A stretch of DNA of 64,000 bases. Origin: Lysobacteraceae bacterium 2PB. Lineage in GTDB: Bacteria > Pseudomonadota > Gammaproteobacteria > Xanthomonadales > Xanthomonadaceae. Under the pieces are notes generated by a model. It made no database searches and had not been told where the DNA came from. It was given only the letters and a program-made list of their open reading frames with translations. Location of the stretch: the NCBI GenBank assembly GCA_005502915.1, contig SCMT01000003.1:1-64000 (forward strand). Reading direction: 5' to 3'. Numbering within the stretch: the first letter of the stretch is position 1; every line of letters starts with the position of its first letter. A program made the position numbers and the translations under genes. Positions 1-8,539 of the stretch are shown here, piece by piece.

Positions 1-18
1 AGCCCGCTTTCGCGGGCT
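1..18 (-). terminator. hairpin after the left tRNA unit
   Basis: A perfect 7-bp stem (AGCCCGC / GCGGGCT) with a TTTC loop lies 15 bases downstream of the left tRNA-Glu in its direction of transcription. The same hairpin recurs behind the second tRNA-Glu. Any U-run would lie outside the window, so terminator function is inferred from position and repetition. Confidence 0.5.
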
Positions 19-33
19 TCGTGCTTGAAGAAG

Positions 34-109
34 TGGCGTCCCCACGGGGATTCGAACCCCGGTCGCTACCGTGAAAGGGTAATGTCCTAGGCCTCTAGAC
101 GATGGGGAC
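34..109 (-). tRNA. tRNA-Glu (anticodon TTC), copy 1
   Basis: On the minus strand the 76-base sequence begins GTCCCCATCGTC and ends GGGGACGCCA, so the CCA end is encoded. The acceptor stem GTCCCCA pairs with TGGGGAC, and the anticodon loop reads CCTTTCAC with TTC at the anticodon. The T-loop GTTCGAATC is canonical. It lies downstream of a tRNA-Ala in the same unit and is identical to the copy at 433-508. Confidence 0.97.
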
Positions 110-190
110 GCTGGTAGAACTCTCGGATGCGACGAGATCTTTCGATCAGGCCTGTGTCGCAGACGATCTTGAAGCTTTGTTGCTGAAACC

Positions 191-266
191 TGGTGGAGCC
201 AGCCGGGATCGAACCGGCGACCTCCTGCATGCCATGCAGGCGCTCTCCCAGCTGAGCTATGGCCCC
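191..266 (-). tRNA. tRNA-Ala (anticodon GGC), copy 1
   Basis: On the minus strand the 76-base sequence begins GGGGCCATAGCTC and ends TGGCTCCACCA, with CCA encoded. The anticodon stem CCTGC/GCAGG encloses the loop ATGGCAT, giving anticodon GGC. It is the first gene of an Ala-Glu unit and has its own sigma70-like promoter just upstream. It is identical to the copy at 576-651. Confidence 0.97.
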
Positions 267-281
267 ACATTTGGGACGCGC

Positions 282-310
282 ATCTTAATCAGATGTCCCT
301 GATCCCGCAA
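282..310 (-). promoter_or_regulatory. promoter of left tRNA-Ala/Glu unit
   Basis: Reading the minus strand, TTGCGG is followed after 17 bases by TAAGAT, a good sigma70-type pair. The -10 element ends 15 bases before the first base of the tRNA-Ala. The right-hand unit has the same TAAGAT at an equivalent place, which supports the call. Confidence 0.6.
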
Positions 311-399
311 GCGTTTGCGATGAAAATGTCATGCGATCGGTGCAGTGTCGGCAACGTCGGGAAAACGTGCCTGCAAATTCCCGGCATCGGAAACGACGA

Positions 400-417
400 A
401 GCCCGCTTTCGCGGGCT
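400..417 (-). terminator. hairpin after the right tRNA unit
   Basis: This is the same AGCCCGC-TTTC-GCGGGCT hairpin as at 1-18, placed 15 bases downstream of the second tRNA-Glu. The following minus-strand bases TCGTCGTTT are only modestly T-rich, so it may be a weak or processing-type terminator. The duplication of tRNA plus hairpin together suggests it belongs to the unit. Confidence 0.5.
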
Positions 418-432
418 TCGTGCTTGAAGAAG

Positions 433-508
433 TGGCGTCCCCACGGGGATTCGAACCCCGGTCGCTACCGTGAAAGGGTAATGTCCTAGGCCTCTAGACG
501 ATGGGGAC
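433..508 (-). tRNA. tRNA-Glu (anticodon TTC), copy 2
   Basis: Identical over the gene to the copy at 34-109: acceptor GTCCCCA, anticodon TTC, encoded CCA. The identity runs on through the leader bases and the downstream hairpin, so positions 1-109 match 400-508 base for base. This is a recent tandem duplication of a two-tRNA unit. Confidence 0.97.
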
Positions 509-575
509 GCTGATGACGCTCTCGTATGCGATCGGTCTTTCGACCAGGCCTGAACCGCACGCGATTGGTGAAACT

Positions 576-651
576 TGGTGGAGCCAGCCGGGATCGAACC
601 GGCGACCTCCTGCATGCCATGCAGGCGCTCTCCCAGCTGAGCTATGGCCCC
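576..651 (-). tRNA. tRNA-Ala (anticodon GGC), copy 2
   Basis: Identical to the copy at 191-266, with GGC anticodon and encoded CCA. The spacer to its tRNA-Glu is 67 bases against 81 in the left unit; the two spacers are recognisably related but carry indels, so the units have begun to diverge outside the mature tRNAs. Confidence 0.97.
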
Positions 652-669
652 ACGGGCTGGAAGCTCGAT

Positions 670-697
670 ATCTTAACAGGGCTTCCGGATGCGTCAA
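670..697 (-). promoter_or_regulatory. promoter of right tRNA-Ala/Glu unit
   Basis: On the minus strand TTGACG is followed after 16 bases by TAAGAT, close to the sigma70 consensus. It lies 18 bases before the tRNA-Ala. The right unit therefore has its own promoter and does not need to be processed from a single four-tRNA transcript. Confidence 0.6.
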
Positions 698-728
698 GCA
701 TCGTTGACCGACTTTTTTGCATCGATCC

Positions 729-2006
729 TCACCAGAGCGCATCGCGCAGCTTGTACCAGGCCATCGCGGCGACCAGCAGCGGGGTGCGGAAGGCCCGGCC
801 ACCGGGGAAATCGCGGTGGCGGATGCGCTCGAACACGTCCAGCCGTTCCGATTGGCCGCGCACGGCCTCGGCGATCAGCGTGCCGGCGAGGCCGCTGACG
901 TTGACGCCGTGCCCGGAGAACCCCTGCGCGAAATAGACGTTGCGCTGGCCGATCCGGCCCCAGTGCGGCGCGCGGTTGAGGCTGATGTCGATGGTGCCGC
1001 CCCAGAGGTGTTCGAAGCCGACCCCGGCCAGCTGCGGGAACACCCGGTGCATGCGTCGCGCCATCACCCAGCGCAGGTTCGGTGGTTCGAGGTTCGAGTA
1101 GCTGGCCCGGCCGCCGAACAGCAGGCGGCCGTCGCGGGACAGCCGGAAATAGTCCAGCGCCCAGTTGATGTCGGCCACGGCCATGTCGGTCGGGAGCAGG
1201 CGCTGCGCGAGATCGCCCAGAGGCGGCGTGGCGCCGATGTAGGTGCCGACCGGCATGATCCTGCGATCGAGTTCGGGCGCGACGCCCTTCACCAGCGCGT
1301 TGCCTGCGAGCACGGCGATGTTGCAGCGGACGTTGCCGCGCGCGGTCTTCAGCACGGGGCGCGCGCCATGTTCGATGCCGGTCACACGCGTGCCTTCGCA
1401 GATGCGCGCGCCGCGTTCGAGCGCGGCGCGTGCGAGGCCGAGCGCGTACTTGAGCGGATGCAGGTGACCGGAATGGCCGTCGTACAGGCCGCCGAGGTAG
1501 CGCGGCGAATCGACACGTTCCCGCAGCGCATCGCGATCCAGCCAGGCCAGCGGGTAGTCGTAGTGCGCCTGCAGTTCGTCGCGCCAGTCGTGCAGCGCGC
1601 GGACCTGGCGCGGCTTGATCGCGACATGGCAGTGCCCGTCGCGCCAGTCGCAGTCGATGCCGTGGCGCTCGCGGCGTTCGTGGATCAGGCGGATGCTCTC
1701 CAGCGACCAGTCGAACATCCGTCGCGCGTCCTCGCGACCGAGCTGCGCTTCGAGCGTGGCTTCGCTGCAGCCCCAGCCGAAGATGACCTGGCCGCCGTTG
1801 CGGCCCGATGCGCCCCAGCCGATGCGCTCGGCCTCCAGGACCACGACGCGGTAACCGGCCTCGGCCAGCGCCAGCGCGGTGGACAGGCCGACATAGCCGG
1901 CGCCGAGGATGCAGACATCGGCATCGAGGTCGCCATCGAGCGGCGGTTGCGGCGGCAGCGGCGTGGTGCTCGCGGCGTACCAGCTGGGCGGGTAGGAGGC
2001 GGTCAT
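729..2006 (-). CDS. puuB: gamma-glutamylputrescine oxidase (FAD)
   Basis: A 425-residue FAD-dependent amine oxidoreductase of the DAO/PuuB family, which oxidises gamma-glutamylputrescine to gamma-glutamyl-aminobutyraldehyde in the cytoplasm. The dinucleotide-binding motif GAGYVG is at residues 35-40, followed by the PuuB-type stretch LEAERIGWGASGRNGGQ and a C-terminal FAD-contact segment YFAQGFSGHGVNVS. It starts 25 bases downstream of the puuA stop codon on the same strand, so puuA-puuB is an operon; the oxidised product is the substrate of puuC at 23.9 kb. Length fits the family. A closely related D-amino-acid-type oxidase is the main alternative, but the puu neighbours argue against it. 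Confidence 0.88.
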   Translation of the reverse strand: MTASYPPSWYAASTTPLPPQPPLDGDLDADVCILGAGYVGLSTALALAEAGYRVVVLEAERIGWGASGRNGGQVIFGWGCSEATLEAQLGREDARRMFDWSLESIRLIHERRERHGIDCDWRDGHCHVAIKPRQVRALHDWRDELQAHYDYPLAWLDRDALRERVDSPRYLGGLYDGHSGHLHPLKYALGLARAALERGARICEGTRVTGIEHGARPVLKTARGNVRCNIAVLAGNALVKGVAPELDRRIMPVGTYIGATPPLGDLAQRLLPTDMAVADINWALDYFRLSRDGRLLFGGRASYSNLEPPNLRWVMARRMHRVFPQLAGVGFEHLWGGTIDISLNRAPHWGRIGQRNVYFAQGFSGHGVNVSGLAGTLIAEAVRGQSERLDVFERIRHRDFPGGRAFRTPLLVAAMAWYKLRDALW

Positions 2007-2030
2007 GGCCGGTGATCCTGTCTGCCCGGA

Positions 2031-3410
2031 CTAGACCGATCGCAGGTACCAGTCGTATTCCAGCGTGGTGACTTCGCGGTAGAAGCTGTGCAGTTCCTTC
2101 AGTTTCTGCTGGCCGTAGATGTGCCGGAACTTCTCGCCGAACTGCGTGGCGATGAAGTCGCTGGCCATGAAGTCGCCGATCGCGTCGCGCCAGTACGGCG
2201 TACGGATCTCGGTCTGCTCGTAGGCATTGCCGACGATCGGCGCGCCGGGGTCGTAGCCGTGCTCGATGCCGTCGAGCATGCCGGCCAGTACGGCGGCGGC
2301 GGCGAGATAGACGTTGGCGTCGGCGCCTGCGATGCGGTGCTCGATGCGGGTGTTCTTCCGGTCGCTGTGCGGGATGCGCATCGCGACGGTACGGTTGTTG
2401 AAGCCCCAGACCGCGTTCAGCGGCACGAAGGCGTTCAGCACGAAGCGCCGGTAGCTGTTGGCATTCGGCGCGAACAGCAGCAGGCAGTCCTGCGCGCTGC
2501 GCTGCAGGCCGCCGATGGCGTGCTTCAGCGCGTCGGCGGGCTGGTCGGGCGTGCAGGCGAAGATGTTGTTGCCGTCGTTGTCGAGCACGCTGACGTGGAT
2601 GTGCAGGCCGCTGCCGGCCTGTTCGGCGAGCGGCTTGGCCATGAAACTGGCCTGCAGGCCCTGCTGCTGGGCCACGGCCTTGATCGCGCGCTTGAGGTAG
2701 ATGGCGTCGTCACAGGCGAGCAGGGCGTCGTCGCGATGCTTGAGGTTGATCTCGAACTGGCCGGGCGCGTACTCGGCGACGGCGGTGTCGGCCGGGATGC
2801 CCTGGGCCTTGCAGGCACTGGACACGGCATCGATGAACGGGCCGAAATCGTTCAGGTCTTCGATGTAGTAGACCTGCGTGCTGGTGTTCCGCGCGCCGTT
2901 GTGCGGATTGACCGGCGGCTGGGGGCGGCCGTTCGCGTCGGGCAGGCGGTCGAAGAGATAGAACTCCAGTTCGATGGCGACCACCGGCTTGAGGCCGCGG
3001 GCGGCATAGCGGGCCAGCACGCGCTTGAGCACTTCGCGGGGATTGGCCTCGAAGGCGCTGCCATGGGTGTCCTCCATCGACAGCAGCAACTGCGCCATCG
3101 GCCTGTTCGACCAGGGCACCGGGCGGAGGGTGCCGGGGACGGGGCGGCAGATCCTGTCCTCGTCGCCGATGTCGTAGCCCAGGCCGGTTTCCTCGACCGT
3201 GTTGCCGGTGATGTCGGTGGCGATCAGGGACATCGGCAGGCACACGCCCGATTCGTAGACCTTCTCCAGCGCGTCGCGGGTGATCCGCTTGCCCCGCAGC
3301 AGCCCGTTCATGTCGGGCAGGATGAGGTCCACCAGTTCGCAGTCGCGAATCTGTTCCATGGCGAGGCGGTCTTCGTGGGTGAGGCTTGCGGACATGGGCG
3401 GGTGGGTCAT
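2031..3410 (-). CDS. puuA: gamma-glutamylputrescine synthetase
   Basis: A 459-residue member of the glutamine-synthetase fold that joins glutamate to putrescine using ATP. The N-terminal beta-grasp segment reads DLILPDMNGLLRGKRI, and the catalytic domain shows ELEFYLF, GQFEINL, GSGLHIHVS, NSYRR and the C-terminal motif EHRIAGADAN seen in PuuA. I chose the ATG at 3410 because GGAG lies 6-9 bases upstream; an in-frame ATG 18 codons earlier has no visible ribosome site. It is first in the puuA-puuB operon and diverges from puuD. A second, different member of the family lies at 4.4 kb; this copy resembles E. coli PuuA more closely. Confidence 0.88.
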   Translation of the reverse strand: MTHPPMSASLTHEDRLAMEQIRDCELVDLILPDMNGLLRGKRITRDALEKVYESGVCLPMSLIATDITGNTVEETGLGYDIGDEDRICRPVPGTLRPVPWSNRPMAQLLLSMEDTHGSAFEANPREVLKRVLARYAARGLKPVVAIELEFYLFDRLPDANGRPQPPVNPHNGARNTSTQVYYIEDLNDFGPFIDAVSSACKAQGIPADTAVAEYAPGQFEINLKHRDDALLACDDAIYLKRAIKAVAQQQGLQASFMAKPLAEQAGSGLHIHVSVLDNDGNNIFACTPDQPADALKHAIGGLQRSAQDCLLLFAPNANSYRRFVLNAFVPLNAVWGFNNRTVAMRIPHSDRKNTRIEHRIAGADANVYLAAAAVLAGMLDGIEHGYDPGAPIVGNAYEQTEIRTPYWRDAIGDFMASDFIATQFGEKFRHIYGQQKLKELHSFYREVTTLEYDWYLRSV

Positions 3411-3479
3411 CGAGGGCTCCGCAACAGTGTGACAGTTGGCGACGCAGGACGGAAACGGCGTCAAGAATAATTAACAGGC

Positions 3480-3500
3480 TTTCCGGATTAATTCCAGAAA
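3480..3500. promoter_or_regulatory. imperfect palindrome in puuA/puuD divergent region
   Basis: A 21-base dyad, TTTC-N-GGA...TCC-N-GAAA, sits in the AT-richer centre of the 213-base gap between puuA and puuD. Sixteen of 21 positions are symmetric. Its location between divergent polyamine genes makes it a candidate operator, possibly for the PuuR-like regulator at 23.3 kb. No binding-site match is demonstrated. Confidence 0.3.
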
Positions 3501-3623
3501 AATCAGAGGCAATAGCTGTTGCGCCGCAGCATTTTCGCAACGCCGGGGAGCGCAGGCCGCGAAGTGTTGCAGAAATCGAACATCGCGGTTAACGTTCGGA
3601 CGAGGTCTCGTCGAGCGTTCCGC

Positions 3624-4400
3624 ATGACTCCACCCCCGGCTTCACTTCCGCCAGGCGCACCACGGGTCGGCCTGCCCGCCGACCGCAAGCTCATCGGGCC
3701 GCATCCCTTCCACGCGGTCGGCGAGAAGTACATCCGCGGGGTGGTCGAGGGGGCCGAGTGCCTGCCCGTGCTGCTGCCGGCCCTGCAGCCCGCGCTCCCC
3801 GCCGATGCCCTGCTGGCCGGGCTCGACGGCCTGCTGCTGACCGGTTCGGTCAGCAATATCGAACCGCATCATTACTCCGACGAGTCCAGCTGGGACGGCA
3901 ATCCGCACGACCCGGCCCGCGACGAGAACAACTTCGCGCTCATTCCCCGCGCCATCGCGCTGGGCCTGCCGATCCTGGCGATCTGCCGGGGTTTCCAGGA
4001 GATCAACGTCGTCTTCGGCGGCAGCCTGCACCAGAAGGTCCACGAAGTGCCCGGCCTGATGGACCATCGCGAGAACCCGGACGATCCGCTGGATGTGCAG
4101 TACGCGCTGCGCCACGAGATCTCGCTCGCGCCGGGCGGCCTGCTCGCAGGCATCGCCGGCACGGATCGGGCCATGGTCAACTCGGTGCACGGCCAGGGCG
4201 TGTCCCGGCTGGGCGAGGGTCTGGTCGCGGAAGCCTTCGCGCCCGACGGCCTGGTCGAGGCGTATCGTCGGGACGGCGGCGCCTTCCTGCTCGCGGTGCA
4301 GTGGCACCCGGAGTGGAAAGTGCGCGAAACCCCTTTCTACCACGGCATTTTCCGTGCGTTCGGCGACGCCTGTCGCCAGCGTGCGCAGCAACGGATGTGA
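3624..4400 (+). CDS. puuD: gamma-glutamyl-GABA hydrolase
   Basis: A 258-residue class I glutamine amidotransferase-like peptidase (Peptidase C26) that splits gamma-glutamyl-GABA into glutamate and GABA. The nucleophile elbow AICRGFQE places the cysteine at residue 121; the catalytic His and Glu are in WHPEW near residues 227-231, and the VNSVHGQG segment is typical of PuuD. Reading is open 35 codons further upstream, but the ATG at 3624 gives the normal family length, although its ribosome site is weak. It diverges from puuA and is followed 5 bases later by a second glutamine-synthetase-like gene, so both are probably cotranscribed. Confidence 0.88.
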   Translation: MTPPPASLPPGAPRVGLPADRKLIGPHPFHAVGEKYIRGVVEGAECLPVLLPALQPALPADALLAGLDGLLLTGSVSNIEPHHYSDESSWDGNPHDPARDENNFALIPRAIALGLPILAICRGFQEINVVFGGSLHQKVHEVPGLMDHRENPDDPLDVQYALRHEISLAPGGLLAGIAGTDRAMVNSVHGQGVSRLGEGLVAEAFAPDGLVEAYRRDGGAFLLAVQWHPEWKVRETPFYHGIFRAFGDACRQRAQQRM

Positions 4401-4405
4401 ATGAC

Positions 4406-5857
4406 ATGAGTTCCTCGACGCCGCCCGGCAAGAAGCAGGGCAAGACTGGTTCCCGAAAACGCAGCGCGGCCGCGACCAAGGCGGCCGCCAAGCGCGCCGC
4501 GCGCGACGACACCGGCGAATCGCAGCTCCTGCGCTGGCTGAAGCAGCGCCACATCACCGAAGTCGAATGCCTGGTGCCGGACATCACCGGCAATGCGCGC
4601 GGCAAGATCATCCCGGCGAGCAAGTTCTCCCACGACTACGGCACGCGCCTGCCCGAGGGCATCTTCGCGACCACGGTCACCGGCGAATATCCCGATGACT
4701 ACTACGACCTGACCTCGCCGTCCGATGCCGACATGCTGCTTCGGCCGGATCCGGACACGGTGCGCCTGGTGCCCTGGGCTGCGGATCCGACCGCGCAGAT
4801 CATCCACGACTGCTACACCAAGTCCGGCGAGCTGCACGACCTCGCGCCGCGCAACGTGCTCAAGCGCGTGCTCGCCGAATACGAGGCCGAGGGCCTGCGC
4901 CCGGTGGTCGCGCCCGAGGTGGAGTTCTTCCTCGTACAGAAGAACACCGACCCGGATTTTCCGCTGCAGCCGCCCGCCGGGCGCTCGGGGCGGCCGGAAA
5001 CCGCGCGCCAGTCCTATTCGATCGACGCGGTCAACGAGTTCGACCCGATCCTCGACCTGATGTACGACTACTGCGACGCGATGGAGCTGGACGTCGATAC
5101 GCTGATCCACGAGTCCGGGGCGGCACAGCTGGAAGTGAACCTGCTGCATTCGGATGCGATGTCGCGCGCCGACCAGGTGTTCCTGTTCAAGCGCACCATG
5201 CGCGAGGCAGCGCTGCGCCATGGCGTGTACGCGACCTTCCTCGCCAAGCCGATGGAGAACGAGCCGGGCAGCGCGATGCACATCCACCAGAGCCTGGTGG
5301 ATGCGAAGACCGGCAGGAATGTCTTCGCGGGTCGCAAGCCGAACGAGCACAGCGCCCTGTTCACCCATTACCTCGGCGGCCTGCAGGCCTTCGTGCCGGC
5401 AGCGATGGCCTTCTTTGGGCCGAACGTGAATTCCTACCGACGGCTCGCGTTCGGCGAGGTGTCGCCGAAGAACGTGCAGTGGGGCTACGACAACCGCACC
5501 TGCGGCCTGCGCGTGCCGCTGGACACGCTGGAGAACACCCGCGTGGAAAGCCGCTTCGCCGGCTCCGACGCCAATCCCTACCTGGCGATGGCCGCGACCC
5601 TGGCCTGCGGCCTGCTGGGCATCCGCGGCAAGCTCGACGCCACCCAACCGCTGGCGACCAGTGCCCATGAGGCCGGCTACGTGCTGCCGCGCTCGCTGGG
5701 CGAGGCGCTGGACCGCCTCGAAGCCTGCACGGAACTGCAGGAGATGCTCGGGCCACGCTTCGTGCGCGCCTACATCTCGGTCAAGCGCAAGGAATACGAG
5801 ACCTTCTTCCGCGTCATCAGCTCCTGGGAACGCGAGTTCCTGCTGCTGAACGTCTGA
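4406..5857 (+). CDS. glutamine synthetase family ligase (polyamine type)
   Basis: A 483-residue glutamine-synthetase-fold protein, probably a second gamma-glutamylpolyamine synthetase like the Pseudomonas SpuB/SpuI/PauA group. The first 35 residues are lysine- and alanine-rich and look disordered. Then come EVECLVPDITGNARGKIIP, PEVEFFL, AAQLEVNL, GSAMHIHQS, NSYRR and SRFAGSDANPYLAMA. The substrate-site residues differ from puuA at 2.0 kb, so the two may prefer different amines (for example spermidine or diaminopropane). It lies 5 bases after puuD and 24 bases before the transaminase, inside one transcription unit with the importer. True glutamine synthetase is unlikely given context and sequence. 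Confidence 0.8.
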   Translation: MSSSTPPGKKQGKTGSRKRSAAATKAAAKRAARDDTGESQLLRWLKQRHITEVECLVPDITGNARGKIIPASKFSHDYGTRLPEGIFATTVTGEYPDDYYDLTSPSDADMLLRPDPDTVRLVPWAADPTAQIIHDCYTKSGELHDLAPRNVLKRVLAEYEAEGLRPVVAPEVEFFLVQKNTDPDFPLQPPAGRSGRPETARQSYSIDAVNEFDPILDLMYDYCDAMELDVDTLIHESGAAQLEVNLLHSDAMSRADQVFLFKRTMREAALRHGVYATFLAKPMENEPGSAMHIHQSLVDAKTGRNVFAGRKPNEHSALFTHYLGGLQAFVPAAMAFFGPNVNSYRRLAFGEVSPKNVQWGYDNRTCGLRVPLDTLENTRVESRFAGSDANPYLAMAATLACGLLGIRGKLDATQPLATSAHEAGYVLPRSLGEALDRLEACTELQEMLGPRFVRAYISVKRKEYETFFRVISSWEREFLLLNV

Positions 5858-5881
5858 CCCCCTTTTTCATCCGGAATCGCC

Positions 5882-7240
5882 ATGGAACACATCGACATCA
5901 CCCGCCTGCAGCATCTCGACGCCGAGCACCACCTGCATCCGTTCAACGACAACGCCGCGCTGGCGAAGAAGGGCACGCGGATCCTGGTGAAGGGCGAGGG
6001 CGCCTATGTCTGGGATGCCGAGGGCCACAAGCTGCTCGATGCCTTCGCCGGGCTGTGGTGCGTGAACCTCGGCTACGGCCGCAGGGAACTGGGCGAAGCC
6101 GCGTCGCGGCAGATGACCCAGCTGGCCTACTACAACAGCTTCTTCCAGTGCACGGTCGAGCCGACCATCCAGCTTGCCGCCAAGCTCGCCGAGCTGACGC
6201 CGGCCGACCTGAACCACGCGTTCTTCACCAACTCCGGTTCCGAGGCGAACGACACCATCCTGCGTCTGGTCCGGCACTTCTGGGCCGTGCAGGACAAGCC
6301 GCAGAAGAACATCTTCATCGGCCGCCGCAACGGCTACCACGGCACCACCATGGCCGGCGCCAGTCTCGGCGGCATGGCCGGCATGCACAAGCAGGGCGGG
6401 CTGCCGATCCCGGACATCCACCACATCGAGCCGCCGTTCTGGTTCGCCGATGGCGGCGACCTGTCGCCCGACGAGTACGGCATCGTCGCCGCGCGCCGCC
6501 TGGAGCAGAAGATCCTCGAACTCGGGCCGGATCGCGTGGCCGCCTTCATCGGTGAGCCGATCATGGGCGCGATCGGCGTGTACATCCCGCCGATGACCTA
6601 CTGGAAGGAGATCGAGCGCATCTGCCGCCAGTACGACGTGCTGCTGGTCGCCGACGAGGTGATCTGCGGCTTCGGCCGCACCGGCGAATGGTTCGGCTCG
6701 CAGTATTTCGGCATCACCCCGGACGTGATGACCCTGGCCAAGGGCATCACCTCGGGCTACATCCCGCTGGGCGCGGCCATGTTCAACGATCGCGTGGCCG
6801 GCGTGCTGAAGAATCAAGGCGGCGAGCTGGCCCATGGCTGCACCTACTCGGGTCATCCGGTGTGCACGGCCGTGGCGCTGGAGAACATCCGGATCCTGCA
6901 GGAGGAGGGCATCGTCGACCGCGCCCGCACCGAGATCGCGCCTTACCTGGCCGAGCGCTGGGCCGAGCTGGGCGAGCACCGCCTGGTCGGCGAGGCTCGG
7001 ATCGCCGGCATGGTCGGCGCGCTGGAGCTGGTGCCGCGCAAGGGCGAGCGCCGGTTCTTCGACGAGCGCGGTCATGTCGGCGTCCTGTGTCGCGACACCG
7101 CCCTGAAGAACGGCCTGATCCTCCGTGCCACCTACGATTCGATGCTGCTGTCGCCGCCGCTGATCTGGACCAGGGAGCAGGTCGACGAGCTGTTCGAGAA
7201 GGCCTGGAAGTCCCTGGACGAGACCGCCGCGGCGCTGTAG
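5882..7240 (+). CDS. spuC: putrescine/polyamine:pyruvate aminotransferase
   Basis: A 452-residue class III PLP aminotransferase of the SpuC type, which transfers the amino group of putrescine or a related amine to pyruvate. The cofactor lysine is K287 in TLAKGITSGYIPLG; NSGSEANDT and the YHG-type motif of the PLP phosphate pocket are present, as is DEVICGFGRTG. It stands between the polyamine ligase and the polyamine importer, which supports an amine rather than an amino-acid substrate. This gives the cell a route from putrescine to 4-aminobutanal that bypasses glutamylation. Confidence 0.85.
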   Translation: MEHIDITRLQHLDAEHHLHPFNDNAALAKKGTRILVKGEGAYVWDAEGHKLLDAFAGLWCVNLGYGRRELGEAASRQMTQLAYYNSFFQCTVEPTIQLAAKLAELTPADLNHAFFTNSGSEANDTILRLVRHFWAVQDKPQKNIFIGRRNGYHGTTMAGASLGGMAGMHKQGGLPIPDIHHIEPPFWFADGGDLSPDEYGIVAARRLEQKILELGPDRVAAFIGEPIMGAIGVYIPPMTYWKEIERICRQYDVLLVADEVICGFGRTGEWFGSQYFGITPDVMTLAKGITSGYIPLGAAMFNDRVAGVLKNQGGELAHGCTYSGHPVCTAVALENIRILQEEGIVDRARTEIAPYLAERWAELGEHRLVGEARIAGMVGALELVPRKGERRFFDERGHVGVLCRDTALKNGLILRATYDSMLLSPPLIWTREQVDELFEKAWKSLDETAAAL

Positions 7241-7335
7241 TGCAGCCGGTCGGCATTGCCGCTACTCTTGGTTCGATATCTGGGACTTCAGGTCCACACA
7301 TCCACGACTGGGCCCGGAAGGGCGAGGGAACACAC

Positions 7336-8475
7336 ATGAAACTGCGAATGCTGGCGCTGTCCGTCGTCGTCTCCATGCTGGTCGCCTGCGGTGGCGGGTC
7401 CGACAAGGCCGCACCGGGCGCCAAGCCCGATGCCAAGGCCGACGGCAAGGGCGGCGAGCGCGTCGTGAACATGTACAACTGGTCGGACTACATCGCCGAG
7501 GACACGATCCCGAACTTCACCAAGCAGACCGGGATCAAGGTCGTCTACGACGTCATGGACGCCAACGAGACCCTCGAAGCCAAGGTCATGCAGGGCAATA
7601 CCGGCTACGACATCGTGGTGCCCTCGCTGCAGTTCCTGGCCCGCCAGATCAAGGCCGATGTCTACCAGCCGATCGATCGCGCCAAGCTGCCGAACTACAA
7701 GAACCTCGATCCGGAACTGATGGCGATCATCGCCAAGAACGATCCCGACAACAAATATGGCGTGCCCTACCTCTACGGCTTCACCGGCATCGGCTACAAC
7801 GTCGCCAAGGTCAAGGCCGCGCTGGGCGACGTCCCCGTCGACAGCTGGGACCTGGTCTTCAAGCCCGAGCTGGCCTCGAAGCTGAAGGGCTGCGGCATCA
7901 TGGCCCTCGACACCCCGACCGAGCTGGTGCCGATCGCGCTGAACTACATCGGCGAAGATCCGAACTCGCAGGATCCGGCGGTGATCGCCAAGGCCGCACC
8001 GCTGCTGAAGGTGCTGAACGCCAACATCCGCAACTTCCATTCCTCCGAATACGTCAACGCGCTCGCCGCCGGCGACGCCTGCGTGGTGGTCGGCTGGTCG
8101 GGCGACGTCTTCCAGGCCCGCGACCGCGCCGAGGAAGCCGGCAGCGCCGAGGTCGGCTTCGTCATCCCGAAGGAAGGCGCGCCGATCTTCTTCGACATGA
8201 TGGCGATCCCGAAGGACGCGAAGAACGTCGACGACGCCTACGTGTTCATGAACCACCTGCTCGAACCGAAGGTGATGGCCGGCATCTCCAACTACGTCTC
8301 CTACGCCAATGTGGTGAAGGACAGCGAGCCGCTGATCGACGAGGCCGTGCGCAAGAACCCGGGCGTGTACCCCGACGCCGAGATGATGAAGAAGGTCTTC
8401 CCGCTCGAACCGCTGACCCCGGCGATGAGCCGCCAGTACGCCGACATGTGGTCGGCGATGAAGAGCGGCAAGTAA
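7336..8475 (+). CDS. potF: polyamine ABC transporter, binding lipoprotein
   Basis: A 379-residue solute-binding protein of the PotF/SpuD family. The signal sequence ends in the lipobox LVAC, so the mature protein would be a membrane-anchored lipoprotein rather than freely periplasmic; a short Lys/Ala/Gly-rich linker follows. The mature part opens with VVNMYNWSDYIAEDTIPNF, the hallmark of PotF proteins, whose Trp and Asp residues bind the polyamine. GAGGGA precedes the start. It heads the importer genes potG, potH and potI. Confidence 0.9.
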   Translation: MKLRMLALSVVVSMLVACGGGSDKAAPGAKPDAKADGKGGERVVNMYNWSDYIAEDTIPNFTKQTGIKVVYDVMDANETLEAKVMQGNTGYDIVVPSLQFLARQIKADVYQPIDRAKLPNYKNLDPELMAIIAKNDPDNKYGVPYLYGFTGIGYNVAKVKAALGDVPVDSWDLVFKPELASKLKGCGIMALDTPTELVPIALNYIGEDPNSQDPAVIAKAAPLLKVLNANIRNFHSSEYVNALAAGDACVVVGWSGDVFQARDRAEEAGSAEVGFVIPKEGAPIFFDMMAIPKDAKNVDDAYVFMNHLLEPKVMAGISNYVSYANVVKDSEPLIDEAVRKNPGVYPDAEMMKKVFPLEPLTPAMSRQYADMWSAMKSGK

Positions 8476-8539
8476 GCATCGCGCCGCCGGCGGGGCCGCG
8501 TGCCCCGCCGGTTTCCACAGCAGTCCACGCGGAGCGGGC

